A DNA stretch of 64,000 nt from Rheinheimera mangrovi. GTDB lineage: Bacteria > Pseudomonadota > Gammaproteobacteria > Enterobacterales > Alteromonadaceae. Numbering within the stretch: the first letter of the stretch is position 1; each line of letters opens with the position of its first letter. Below the pieces are notes generated by a model. It worked only from the letters and a program-made list of their open reading frames with translations, ran no database searches and had not been told where the DNA came from. Positions 1 to 8,049 of the stretch are shown in pieces. Both the position numbers and the translations under genes were made by a program. The stretch covers positions 1,130,501 through 1,194,500 of the forward strand of contig NZ_CP034683.1 of NCBI RefSeq assembly GCF_003990335.1, read 5' to 3'.

Positions 1-95
1 AGTTGAAGATCACTGCATTGGACTGGGATAACAACGGCTGGCCTTTGGTGAATGATAAAGACTGGTTGGGTTATCAGAGTGAGCTGGTTCGCTAA
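1..95 (+). CDS. C-terminal end of a GH43-type arabinan-active glycoside hydrolase (partial)
   Basis: Only the last 30 codons are inside the window, ending in TAA at 93-95. The readable peptide contains WDNNGWPLV followed by a short DWLGYQ tail. A W-D-x-x-G-W-P turn close to the C-terminus is common in the five-bladed propeller enzymes of family GH43 (endo-1,5-arabinanase and arabinofuranosidase types). The next gene in the same direction is a complete GH43 enzyme, which supports an arabinan-utilisation locus continuing to the left. The frame runs from position 3; the start and catalytic residues lie outside the window, so substrate cannot be judged. Confidence 0.6.
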   Translation, partial: LKITALDWDNNGWPLVNDKDWLGYQSELVR

Positions 96-162
96 CTTCT
101 GCCGATAGAACGACGCTGCTGTTGTTTTAAAAAAAATTTCGTTTTAGACTCAAAAAGTCTTA

Positions 163-173
163 TTGTAATACAA
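163..173. promoter_or_regulatory. Candidate operator: 11-bp palindrome upstream of the GH43 lipoprotein gene
   Basis: TTGTA-A-TACAA is a perfect inverted repeat with a one-base centre, in an AT-rich leader 41 bases before the ATG at 214. Such short palindromes near sugar-utilisation genes are often regulator sites. No regulator gene is in view, so the assignment is a guess. Confidence 0.25.
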
Positions 174-213
174 ATATAAATTTAACGATAAATAAAAACA
201 GACAGGGTTAGCT

Positions 214-2097
214 ATGACTTCTTACATCAAGCCTTTACCCGGCTTAAAAGGGTACCGGATCCCATTGGCTATCGGCTTACTTAGCCTGTTAGCCGCCTGT
301 TCGCCTGAGCTGCACAAAGGCGAGGTTAAGGTTTCACCTGCTGTTCAGCCTGCCGCATCCGTGGTTACCGAAGTCGAAGATCAAAGTTTTACCAATCCAT
401 TATTTGCCAATGGTGCTGATCCCTGGCTGGAGTACTGGCAAGGCAATTATTACCTGACCACCACCACCTGGACCTCTCAGTTGGTGATGCGTAAATCACC
501 CACTCTGGCGGGTTTAGCCACTGCTACTCCGGTGAATGTCTGGTCTGAAACCAATGCCAAAAGTTGCTGTAACTTCTGGGCTTTTGAATTTCATCGTTTG
601 CAGGGGCCTGATGGACCACGCTGGTACATGATGTACACCTCGGGCAAGCAGGAAAATCTGGACGGTCAGCATTTGTCGGTGTTGGAAAGTGCGGGCGACG
701 ATCCTATGGGGCCTTATCAGTATAAAGGCTCACCTATGCCTGATAGCTGGAACATAGACGGTAACTATCTGGAACATAATGGCAAATTGTATTTGCTCTG
801 GTCCGAGTGGGTGGGGGATGAACAGCTCAACTGGATCAGTGAAATGTCCAATCCCTGGACTTTAACGGGCGAACGTATGGTGTTGTCCCGCCCTTCATTG
901 CCTTGGGAGCAATCAGGCCGAAAGGTCAATGAAGGCCCGGAAGTGTTGAAACACCAGGGCCGTACTTTTGTCATTTATTCTGCCAGTTTTTGTGATACGC
1001 CGGATTACAAGCTGGGATTACTGGAATTGACAGGCGAGGATCCAATGGACGCTAAGTCCTGGACTAAAGCACAGCAGCCCGTGTTTGAGCGCGGCAATGG
1101 CGTGTTCGGCCCTGGCCATAACGGCTTTTTTACCTCACCGGATGGCACAGAAAACTGGCTGGTGTATCACGGCAATAATAAAGAAACCGACGGCTGCAGC
1201 GCGACCCGTTCGGTCAGGGCTCAACCTTTTAGCTATAAAGCTGATGGTACTCCGGACTTTGGTACTCCGGTGCCTGAGGGGCGAACTGTGGCTGCGCCTT
1301 CTGGTGAAAATGGTCCTCTGACGCTGGTGCCTGAAGGCGTGAGCTGGCAGTTGCTCAACCGTTCTACAGGACTTTGCCTGACGCCTTCAGCACAAGGGCT
1401 GACAGAACAGGCCTGCGAGGGTACAGGCCTGTGGATTTTAGACCCAACAACCAAAGGCCGTTACCGGCTGGCGACAATTTCAGGGGCATTTTTAGCTGCA
1501 CATCATCAGCTGTCTGCCTGGGTAAATCAGCCGGAACAGCAATGGCAGTTAAAAGCTGGCAGTGATGGCTATTCCCAGCTGTTCAACGCTGCAGATCAAA
1601 CAGCTTTGACCCCAGCAAACTGCAAAGCCGACGGCAACAGCTTATGTCAGGACTGGTTATTGGTGCCAACAGGAAAGACGGTGCTAAGCAGCAGACAAAG
1701 TGGAAAAGTGCTTAGCACAGCTGGTTGCGCAAGCCAGGATGGAACTTTGATCACACAACAAAGCTGGAGCCAACAGCAATGCCAACAATGGAACTGGAAA
1801 GTAGGGCAGGCAGGTTTTCTGCAACTGCAGAACGGTCAGAACCCAGAGCTTTGTGTTCAGGTCAAACAGGATGCTTTAGCTGCTGGTGCTGATCTGATTT
1901 TAGGCAGTTGCTCCGCCAAATCCAGCCAGTGGGCTCTGCAACTACTGACAAACGGCGCTGTATCTCTATTCTCGGCTCATACAAAACAGGCTGTCGACTT
2001 ACCTGGTTGCAGTTTATTTGATGCAGTAGCACTGAAGCAGGCTCCGGCCGCAGCTGATGCTATCTGTCAGCAATTTCAGCTCAGAAACCCTGATTGA
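214..2097 (+). CDS. GH43 glycoside hydrolase lipoprotein with C-terminal beta-trefoil-like region
   Basis: Probable arabinofuranosidase/arabinanase-type enzyme acting on plant or algal polysaccharide, held on the cell envelope by a lipid anchor. The N-terminus is a lipoprotein signal with lipobox LLAAC (Cys29). Residues about 60-360 form the GH43 propeller. The likely catalytic triad is visible as D69 (NGADPW, base), D182 (NIDGNYL, pKa modulator) and E240 (NEGPEV, acid). The RSVRAQPF...DGTPDFGTPV stretch is typical of GH43 enzymes. Residues about 375-620 carry QQWQL, QQWNWK and SQWALQ, which are QxW-type repeats of a ricin-like beta-trefoil carbohydrate-binding fold. A second GH43-type gene ends just upstream. 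Exact substrate is not readable from sequence. Confidence 0.85.
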   Translation: MTSYIKPLPGLKGYRIPLAIGLLSLLAACSPELHKGEVKVSPAVQPAASVVTEVEDQSFTNPLFANGADPWLEYWQGNYYLTTTTWTSQLVMRKSPTLAGLATATPVNVWSETNAKSCCNFWAFEFHRLQGPDGPRWYMMYTSGKQENLDGQHLSVLESAGDDPMGPYQYKGSPMPDSWNIDGNYLEHNGKLYLLWSEWVGDEQLNWISEMSNPWTLTGERMVLSRPSLPWEQSGRKVNEGPEVLKHQGRTFVIYSASFCDTPDYKLGLLELTGEDPMDAKSWTKAQQPVFERGNGVFGPGHNGFFTSPDGTENWLVYHGNNKETDGCSATRSVRAQPFSYKADGTPDFGTPVPEGRTVAAPSGENGPLTLVPEGVSWQLLNRSTGLCLTPSAQGLTEQACEGTGLWILDPTTKGRYRLATISGAFLAAHHQLSAWVNQPEQQWQLKAGSDGYSQLFNAADQTALTPANCKADGNSLCQDWLLVPTGKTVLSSRQSGKVLSTAGCASQDGTLITQQSWSQQQCQQWNWKVGQAGFLQLQNGQNPELCVQVKQDALAAGADLILGSCSAKSSQWALQLLTNGAVSLFSAHTKQAVDLPGCSLFDAVALKQAPAAADAICQQFQLRNPD

Positions 2098-2098
2098 G

Positions 2099-2695
2099 CT
2101 AGAAGGCCTCCAGATTAACTACAGCAGTGGCTGTGCGTTCCACTGCTGTTTTTTCATCGACAAATAACATCAGACTGTATTCAGAACTAATGGATGAATA
2201 ACTGATTTGCAAATGTAAACGGCTGTTGTCCGGCTGTGGTTCTGGCTGAAAATCCAGTACCAGTCTGGTGTTGGCTAAATGGCTGGTTTTATAGTCAGCG
2301 CTGATTTTATCCGCAGTTTTCATCACCTGCTCCACTATGCCAAGATGTTGCTCTGTGCTTTGAACTGTCGTCGCATCTGTTTCCGAAGACACCCAGGCTA
2401 CAGCACCAAATTTGGAGCTGAGCTGGGTAAGAAGTAGGCTGGTTTTTTGTTGCAATAGGGTGTAATCCGGGCCCTGATAATAGTTCAGTTGCAAGGCGCT
2501 TAACTTGTCCTCTGTCCACTGCGTTTCTACTTTTGCGGCAGCTTCAAACAAAGTTACAGTCTTTTCGTTTTGTAGCTCAGCACTAAGGCTGGCTTTTGCG
2601 GCGCCTAAAACATAAGCATCGACCTGAAAATCTGCCGCCAGCAATGCAGGACTGAATGCCAACATGGCCACAAAAGAAAAAACACGCATACCCAC
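2099..2695 (-). CDS. Exported protein of unknown function
   Basis: I do not recognise this 198-residue protein. It starts with a clear Sec signal peptide (hydrophobic SFVAMLAFSPALLAA, cleavage near residue 21), so it should be periplasmic. The mature part is mixed alpha/beta in character: a central amphipathic helical segment, then a strand-rich C-terminal third (RLHLQISYSSISSEYSLMLF). There are no cysteines and no evident catalytic motif. The stop lies one base beyond the convergent GH43 gene's stop, so the two genes nearly touch tail to tail. It is probably a stand-alone transcript, because the next upstream minus-strand gene ends about 150 bases away. Confidence 0.6.
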   Translation of the reverse strand: MGMRVFSFVAMLAFSPALLAADFQVDAYVLGAAKASLSAELQNEKTVTLFEAAAKVETQWTEDKLSALQLNYYQGPDYTLLQQKTSLLLTQLSSKFGAVAWVSSETDATTVQSTEQHLGIVEQVMKTADKISADYKTSHLANTRLVLDFQPEPQPDNSRLHLQISYSSISSEYSLMLFVDEKTAVERTATAVVNLEAF

Positions 2696-2843
2696 TCCTG
2701 TCTGACTGAACCTGTTCTGGCTATAAGATAGCAGTTATAACAATCTTTATGCATCAATTAACTACGACAGCAAACAGAAGATTCTATAGACTCCGGCCCC
2801 CGTCGCCGGGGGGAGTAGAAATGCTTGGTTGGAGCAGTGTTGC

Positions 2844-4457
2844 TTACTCGCGGAATTTTGAAGAGACTGTGTTCAGTTCCTGAGCCAGTGCGCGCAATTG
2901 ATCAGAAATATCTGCCACTGAACTTTGAACCTGAATAGTACGGCTGAATGAATCTGCCATCTGGTGAGTATTATCTAGCACTAAACTGGCCACCATGGTT
3001 TGTTGCTCGGTCGCTGTAGCGATTTGCGCATTGACCATATTAATTTTATCGATTTCCTGATTGATCAGCTCGATAGAGCTACCTGCTTCAGCCGTCAGTA
3101 CTGCACTGTTATTGGCTTTAGTTACCGCCAGATCCATTAATCGTACTGCGCTGTCGACGTTTTGCGTCAGCTTGCCTAACAATTCACGAATAGTAGTGAC
3201 TGAAGAGGCGGTACGGGACGACAATAAACGCACTTCATCCGCAACCACAGCAAAACCCCGGCCTTGTTCACCTGCTCTGGCTGCTTCAATAGCTGCATTT
3301 AATGCCAGTAAATTGGTCTGATCGGCAATATCATTAATGCTTTTTAAAATGCCACCAACTTCCTGAGTTTGTTTGGCCAGATCGGTGATCACTGTGCTGG
3401 TATGGGCAATTTCACTGGCTAAATCTTTAGAGGCCTGTACTGAAGATGTAGTTTTTTCATAACCCTGTTTAGCTAAACGGCTGGCATCATTAGCGCTGCC
3501 GGATGCTGCATTTGCTGACTGGCTGATATCTTTGACGCTACTTTGCATTTCTTCCATCGAATGCGACACAGTGTCTGCATCATTTTTTTGCTGACTGGTC
3601 ATGCCATCAAGCTCTCTCATGCCTTTAGCCAGTTCATCGGCTGTGCGGCTGACAGGGTCTACCAGATGGGCAATAGCTACAAAAGAGCTTTGCAGTAGAG
3701 CGATAAACTCATTGAAGTTGCGGGCTACAGCACCAAATTCATCTTCAGAGTCGATGGACAGACGGCTGGACAAAGAGCCTTTACCTGATGCCAATACCTG
3801 CAGTGAACTGGCCAGACTATTGGCTGTTTTGCTGATGTTCCGGCCTATCATATGACCAACAACCGCCATAATAATTAACAAGACAGTACCGCATAACACA
3901 ATAATCAGCACAGAACGTTCAGACGAAGCCGACATATCGACCAGTATTTGTTGAAAGTTATGGTCAGTCTGCTTTTCGTAGGCCACAAAACCGCTTTTTG
4001 CGGTTTCATACAAAGCTGTTTTATTTTGAATAATGCTTTGTGCTGCGCCTATATCTAAAGTGCCGTCAATCATGGACTGAGCAATTTCTGCTGCCGCCTT
4101 GGCGTAAGCACTAAAATTCTGTTCCAGTGTCTCTAGCTGTTTCAGGTTAGTCGTATCCAGTTTTTTCAGTTGTGACAGATTGGAGACTACTCGTTCTTCA
4201 GTCGCTTTGGCTGTACTGAGTATGTCTGGATCGGATAAAGAAACGGATTGAGTAAAGAATTCTTCGACCGCATTAAATTCCACCACCATTTGCGAGGCAA
4301 GCTTAGAGCTGTCATACATTTTGTCTTTAATCAGCACGATGCTGTCAGCATTGCGGGCAGCAAAATAAATGGACGATGTCAGTACTATTAAAAAAGCCAG
4401 AATTGCGATAGCAATAATAAGCCAGATTTTTTTCAATAAACTCAGGTATTTCAGCAT
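2844..4457 (-). CDS. Methyl-accepting chemotaxis protein with periplasmic helical-bundle sensor
   Basis: Transmembrane chemoreceptor that would signal through CheW/CheA. TM1 is at about residues 12-33. A mostly helical periplasmic domain (about 34-180, no PAS/Cache-like beta pattern) follows, then TM2 (about 183-204), a HAMP region and a long coiled-coil signalling domain. The hairpin tip is intact ([20 protein letters not shown] and [12 protein letters not shown]). No NWETF-type CheR-binding tail is present. The gene lies 64 bases downstream of a mini periplasmic binding protein and a porin on the same strand, so the receptor may sense the ligand of that pair. A hairpin between them could lower its expression relative to the binding protein. 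Confidence 0.93.
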   Translation of the reverse strand: MLKYLSLLKKIWLIIAIAILAFLIVLTSSIYFAARNADSIVLIKDKMYDSSKLASQMVVEFNAVEEFFTQSVSLSDPDILSTAKATEERVVSNLSQLKKLDTTNLKQLETLEQNFSAYAKAAAEIAQSMIDGTLDIGAAQSIIQNKTALYETAKSGFVAYEKQTDHNFQQILVDMSASSERSVLIIVLCGTVLLIIMAVVGHMIGRNISKTANSLASSLQVLASGKGSLSSRLSIDSEDEFGAVARNFNEFIALLQSSFVAIAHLVDPVSRTADELAKGMRELDGMTSQQKNDADTVSHSMEEMQSSVKDISQSANAASGSANDASRLAKQGYEKTTSSVQASKDLASEIAHTSTVITDLAKQTQEVGGILKSINDIADQTNLLALNAAIEAARAGEQGRGFAVVADEVRLLSSRTASSVTTIRELLGKLTQNVDSAVRLMDLAVTKANNSAVLTAEAGSSIELINQEIDKINMVNAQIATATEQQTMVASLVLDNTHQMADSFSRTIQVQSSVADISDQLRALAQELNTVSSKFRE

Positions 4458-4487
4458 AAGTAGGATCCAGAGTATGGCTTACAACAA

Positions 4488-4512
4488 AGGCAGGTGATCA
4501 GATCACCTGCCT
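4488..4512 (-). terminator. Terminator-like hairpin between the binding-protein gene and the MCP gene
   Basis: A perfect 12-bp inverted repeat (AGGCAGGTGATC / GATCACCTGCCT) with a one-base centre is followed, on the minus strand, by TTTGTTGT. It lies 10 bases after the stop of the binding-protein gene and 31 bases before the MCP start. It could be a partial terminator, or a 3'-end stabiliser for the upstream transcript. Confidence 0.6.
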
Positions 4513-4521
4513 GGACAAGCT

Positions 4522-4935
4522 TTAGTTCAGTGTTAAGGCCACTTTGACTGCACCAGTCACAGCACCTGTACTGACATAACCAATGGCTGCAGGGTTTTTC
4601 GCCACTGCGTCCAGCACTTCCTGTTCTGATGCCAGTTCTTTTGGCGGTGTTCCTTTGCCAGTGAATATCAGTTTAGACCAATAGGCTTTCATCTGGCTGG
4701 AAGAACGGCCCAAAGCTTTTTGGTCAAAATCAGCACGCACTGTTACCGCCTCAGCCAGATTTAATGGCTCAGCTGCTTTGCCATCGGTAAAACTCTTGGC
4801 GCGGCCGGTAAAAATTTTATTGATATCATCCTGCGACAAGGTTGCTGCATTGGATGGGTGAACTATTACTGCAACATTGGCAAAAGCCATAAAGCTCAGA
4901 GTCAGGGCAGGAATGAAGATTAACTTTTTTAACAT
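4522..4935 (-). CDS. Small phosphate-binding-like (PstS-like) periplasmic protein
   Basis: A 137-residue exported protein with a signal peptide (about 1-20). The mature part VAVIVHPSNAATLSQDDINKIFTG resembles the start of a PstS-type type-II periplasmic binding fold, and IGYVSTGAV is like the hinge/ligand-loop region. At under half the length of PstS it corresponds to only one lobe or a condensed fold, so it is not a standard ABC-importer binding protein, and no ABC genes are nearby. It lies 11 bases behind a porin gene and ahead of an MCP, suggesting a periplasmic relay or adaptor. Ligand unknown; phosphate or another oxyanion is only a family-based guess. Confidence 0.72.
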   Translation of the reverse strand: MLKKLIFIPALTLSFMAFANVAVIVHPSNAATLSQDDINKIFTGRAKSFTDGKAAEPLNLAEAVTVRADFDQKALGRSSSQMKAYWSKLIFTGKGTPPKELASEQEVLDAVAKNPAAIGYVSTGAVTGAVKVALTLN

Positions 4936-4946
4936 GATTTGATTCC

Positions 4947-6080
4947 TTAAAACACCAGATCTACGCCAACAACCAGTACGCTGTCTTTACGATCAGCAGT
5001 TTTATTGTCTGCATTGGTATATTGAGCTTTAAAAGCAGCAGAAGGGTGGAAGTCATACCGCACACCGACGTTGATGCTGTTGCGTTCAGTCTCCAGACTG
5101 TTTACTAAGCCTGCAACAGGAGCAAAGATAGGTGAAGCCGTTGGTACACCAGCATAAATTTCAGTTTTAGCTTTGTTGTCTTCTTTTTCAAAAGACACAT
5201 AAGGTGTAATAGTGTCAAAGCGGTGACCAATAGAAATGTAATAGGATTCCTGATCAGAGATAAAAGAGTCGTTTACTGTGGCTTTGGTAATTTCAGACAC
5301 CACCAGCCAATCATTTTTGTCGATGTTAAAACCAATGCCGGCAAAAGAACTTGATTCATCCACTATATCTAGATCTTTAGCCAAAGCACCCAAACCAAAG
5401 CCAGTTAATTGCGCATACAAGCCTGCAGGACTATCCAACTGATCGACATAAAACGTGGTTTTACCTGTCAGATAAGCCAGACGGAATGAATACCCATCCT
5501 GACCTAATTCCCAGGCTATCCCGGTAATATTTTCAATTTGTGCATCTGCCGCTGAACTGCCTATAGCAGCATCACCGTCGTAACTACCGACAATAAACTG
5601 CAACGATGAGTCGAAGTTACCTAAAGTGGTGGTGTGGTACAAAGATGCACCTTCGATATTATCGAAACCTAAGCCGTAGACACTTTGTGGCACGCGTGAC
5701 CAGTCATAGGCATAACCTACATCACGAAAATCTGAGTATTTATAAAATGGAGTTCTTAAACGGCCTGCATTGACGCGCAAGGTATCGGTTAAATCATAAC
5801 TTAAAAATGCCCACTCAAATTTAACATCCCAGTCATCAGCTCCACGACCTAACAGCTGAGCTGTCACCGACAGTTTATCGCCTAAGTCAGACTTTACCTG
5901 CAGTGCGGCTAAACTCTCGTTTTTAAAGCTGAAATCATCGTCGTAGCCATAAAGAGTGTCGTCGTTACTTAGCGCCATGCCGCCTTTGATCGAAGCAAAA
6001 CCATTGATGTCGATTTCAGCATGGCTGGTACCACACAGGGTTGCGGCAATGGTGGCTGCCAGTATTTTACGTTTTAACAT
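4947..6080 (-). CDS. Outer-membrane porin-like beta-barrel protein
   Basis: A 377-residue protein with a Sec signal ending near SHA-E (residue 21). It has alternating amphipathic strands throughout and a C-terminal Phe (VVGVDLVF), the usual BAM recognition end of an outer-membrane beta-barrel. Sections such as LRVNAGRLRTPFYKYSD resemble porins of the phosphate-selective/DcaP-like type. The start is supported by a GAGGA ribosome site seven bases upstream. It is first in a probable three-gene unit with the small PstS-like protein and an MCP. Specificity cannot be read; no trimeric-porin PEFXG motif was seen. Confidence 0.78.
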   Translation of the reverse strand: MLKRKILAATIAATLCGTSHAEIDINGFASIKGGMALSNDDTLYGYDDDFSFKNESLAALQVKSDLGDKLSVTAQLLGRGADDWDVKFEWAFLSYDLTDTLRVNAGRLRTPFYKYSDFRDVGYAYDWSRVPQSVYGLGFDNIEGASLYHTTTLGNFDSSLQFIVGSYDGDAAIGSSAADAQIENITGIAWELGQDGYSFRLAYLTGKTTFYVDQLDSPAGLYAQLTGFGLGALAKDLDIVDESSSFAGIGFNIDKNDWLVVSEITKATVNDSFISDQESYYISIGHRFDTITPYVSFEKEDNKAKTEIYAGVPTASPIFAPVAGLVNSLETERNSINVGVRYDFHPSAAFKAQYTNADNKTADRKDSVLVVGVDLVF

Positions 6081-6414
6081 AGGGTATCCTCATCGATTTT
6101 TTAGTGTTGTACTTTTTGCTGGCCAAAGGGGTTTAGCCTTATAAAAATCAATAGTCAGCCTTGACTAAGTTTTTGCTTTCTATACTGTGCACGGTCCTGC
6201 AGCTGGTCGGATATCCCTGTCAGATTTGAATGGCCTGAAGTTGTACCTTTTACAATGTCATCCAATTTTGTCGCTCGAATTATACATCTCACCGAATTTA
6301 ATTACTAATTTTTTCGTATTTATCAAATTTTCGTTATGACTTGATGTAATAAAACCTAGTCTCTGGCTTTAAACATAGCCAAAGGTAAAGAGTTGGTTGA
6401 TATTTTTGTTTGAT
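6081..6414. other. Intergenic region between the porin gene and cydC
   Basis: This 334-base AT-rich gap must hold the porin promoter and the 3' end of the cyd operon. The visible structure is a 6-bp inverted repeat, TAGTCA-N4-TGACTA at 6152-6167, about 75 bases upstream of the porin start. It is a possible regulator site. I found no GC-rich hairpin with a U-run after cydC and no open frame worth calling. Confidence 0.4.
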
Positions 6415-8049
6415 TTACAACAAGTTTAGCTGCACTCGATGGCAACCCTGGTCGATAACCAAAGGCTGATGACTGGCGATAATCAGGATTTGCTGCTGAC
6501 AGCGACGGCGAAGGGTCTGAATAAGCTGGTTTGCTGTGTTTGCGTCTAAGCCGACTAAGGGCTCATCAAGTAAAAGCACACTACTTTGTTGCAGTAAAAG
6601 GCGCGCTAAGGCAATACGTCTGGCTTGTCCGCCTGAAACTGCTACACCATATTCTCCAAGTTCAGTTTCAAGTCCCAGTGGTAAAGTGGCCAGCCAATCA
6701 CTTAATTGAGCCTCAGCTAAGCTTTGCAGCAATTCCTTGTCACTGGCTTTTGGTTTTGCCAACCGTAAATTGGCGGCCAGAGTCATATTAAATAAGCCGA
6801 CTTGTTGTGACAGCATACTGATCTGTTCCCGCTGAGTTGAGTCGGTATAAAGCTGTAGCTCTGTGCCATTGAGCAAAACACGACCTGATACAGCTGGCAG
6901 CCAGCCGGCTACAGTGGCGAGAAAAGTAGATTTTCCTACGCCGGATGGTCCTTGCAGCCACAGTAGGTCACCGGCTTTTAAGCTGTAACTCACTGGCGTT
7001 GTTTGTTGTAAAGCACCTGGGTAAGCAACAGACAGTTGCTGTAAGTCAAGGGTTAAAGGCCCACTTACACAGGTTAAAGTACCAGCCTCCGGCTCTGGCC
7101 GGATTTGATTCAATCGCTGTTTTGCCATCAAGCTGTCAGCCAGGTGTCGATACAAAGTAGCCAGAGGTAACCAAATTTCCGGTAAGGCCAAAGTCGACAG
7201 CAACATAGCCACTAATGAGGCAATACTAATGTGCTGTTCTGCTGCTAAAGGCAAAGCTGTGATCAGCAAATGAAAACTCATCAGCGCCAGAGTGCTGACT
7301 AGTAAAAACTGACAGCACAAGTCCAGTATTTGCTGGCGCCAGAGCAGCTTTTGGTAATGAAGTTCTGTCTGTTGCCATTGCTGTTCTGCTGCTGCCCAGC
7401 CCTGATGCAGTTGCAACATAGTAAGGGCTGATAAAGGCTCCAGCAATTCCTGTCGACGTTGTGACGCTAGTATTACCAACTGGCAGGCCCGGCGGTAACC
7501 CAAAACAAAACCAAGCAGGGGAATCAACAGCAAACCAAGCAAATACACTAACGCAACCTGAGCTAGTTCTGCTTGCCAAAACCACAGAGCGCAGAGCCAG
7601 CCTGCGCTGATCAGGCAGGCCCAGAACACCGGAGCGACCACACGCAAAGGCCATTGATCCAGTCGATCTATGTCGGTGATCAGGCGCTGTAACAGATCGG
7701 CTGATTTGGTATCAGGCTTGAGGCTGCTGGCTAAAAAACGTCGCATAAACCACAGCCGCAATTGTTGTAGTAATAACAAAATGGCGTTATGCGAACTTAA
7801 ACGCTCAAAGTAACGGCTGGCGGTGCGGCTGATGGCAAAAAAACGGATAAGGGCAGCTGGGCCAAAATAGTTAAAACTGGCAGCGCTGGCGAGCTGTAAA
7901 CCTGCCAACGCAGAGGCGGTAATAAACCAGCCGGAGACAGTTAATAACCCCATAATACTGGCCAGGGTTAAAGCTCCTAACGCCAGACTAAGTAACCACC
8001 AGCGCCAGTGTGGACGCATTAAGGCCGACAGTTTCAGTTGATCTTTCAT
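6415..8049 (-). CDS. cydC: CydC, ABC transporter subunit for cytochrome bd assembly
   Basis: Half-transporter that pairs with CydD in the inner membrane. The family is needed for cytochrome bd maturation; thiol export and haem transport have both been proposed as its job. The 544-residue protein has six predicted membrane helices in the first ~320 residues and a nucleotide-binding domain with Walker A (GPSGVGKST), signature (VSGGQARRIALARLLL) and Walker B (VLLLDEP). The start is placed at the ATG at 8047-8049, which overlaps the cydD stop as ATGA. A longer open frame exists upstream but runs into cydD and lacks family similarity. Last gene of the cyd operon. Confidence 0.93.
   Translation of the reverse strand: MKDQLKLSALMRPHWRWWLLSLALGALTLASIMGLLTVSGWFITASALAGLQLASAASFNYFGPAALIRFFAISRTASRYFERLSSHNAILLLLQQLRLWFMRRFLASSLKPDTKSADLLQRLITDIDRLDQWPLRVVAPVFWACLISAGWLCALWFWQAELAQVALVYLLGLLLIPLLGFVLGYRRACQLVILASQRRQELLEPLSALTMLQLHQGWAAAEQQWQQTELHYQKLLWRQQILDLCCQFLLVSTLALMSFHLLITALPLAAEQHISIASLVAMLLSTLALPEIWLPLATLYRHLADSLMAKQRLNQIRPEPEAGTLTCVSGPLTLDLQQLSVAYPGALQQTTPVSYSLKAGDLLWLQGPSGVGKSTFLATVAGWLPAVSGRVLLNGTELQLYTDSTQREQISMLSQQVGLFNMTLAANLRLAKPKASDKELLQSLAEAQLSDWLATLPLGLETELGEYGVAVSGGQARRIALARLLLQQSSVLLLDEPLVGLDANTANQLIQTLRRRCQQQILIIASHQPLVIDQGCHRVQLNLL

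Noticed and set aside
2790..2816. GC-rich hairpin-like sequence after the helical-bundle MCP gene
   Set aside because: Arms pair only in broken blocks (ACTCC/GGAGT and a run of C/G) and there is no U-run in either direction.
7226..7654. 142-codon frame inside cydC in another register
   Set aside because: A shadow of the membrane domain coding sequence, with no independent signals.
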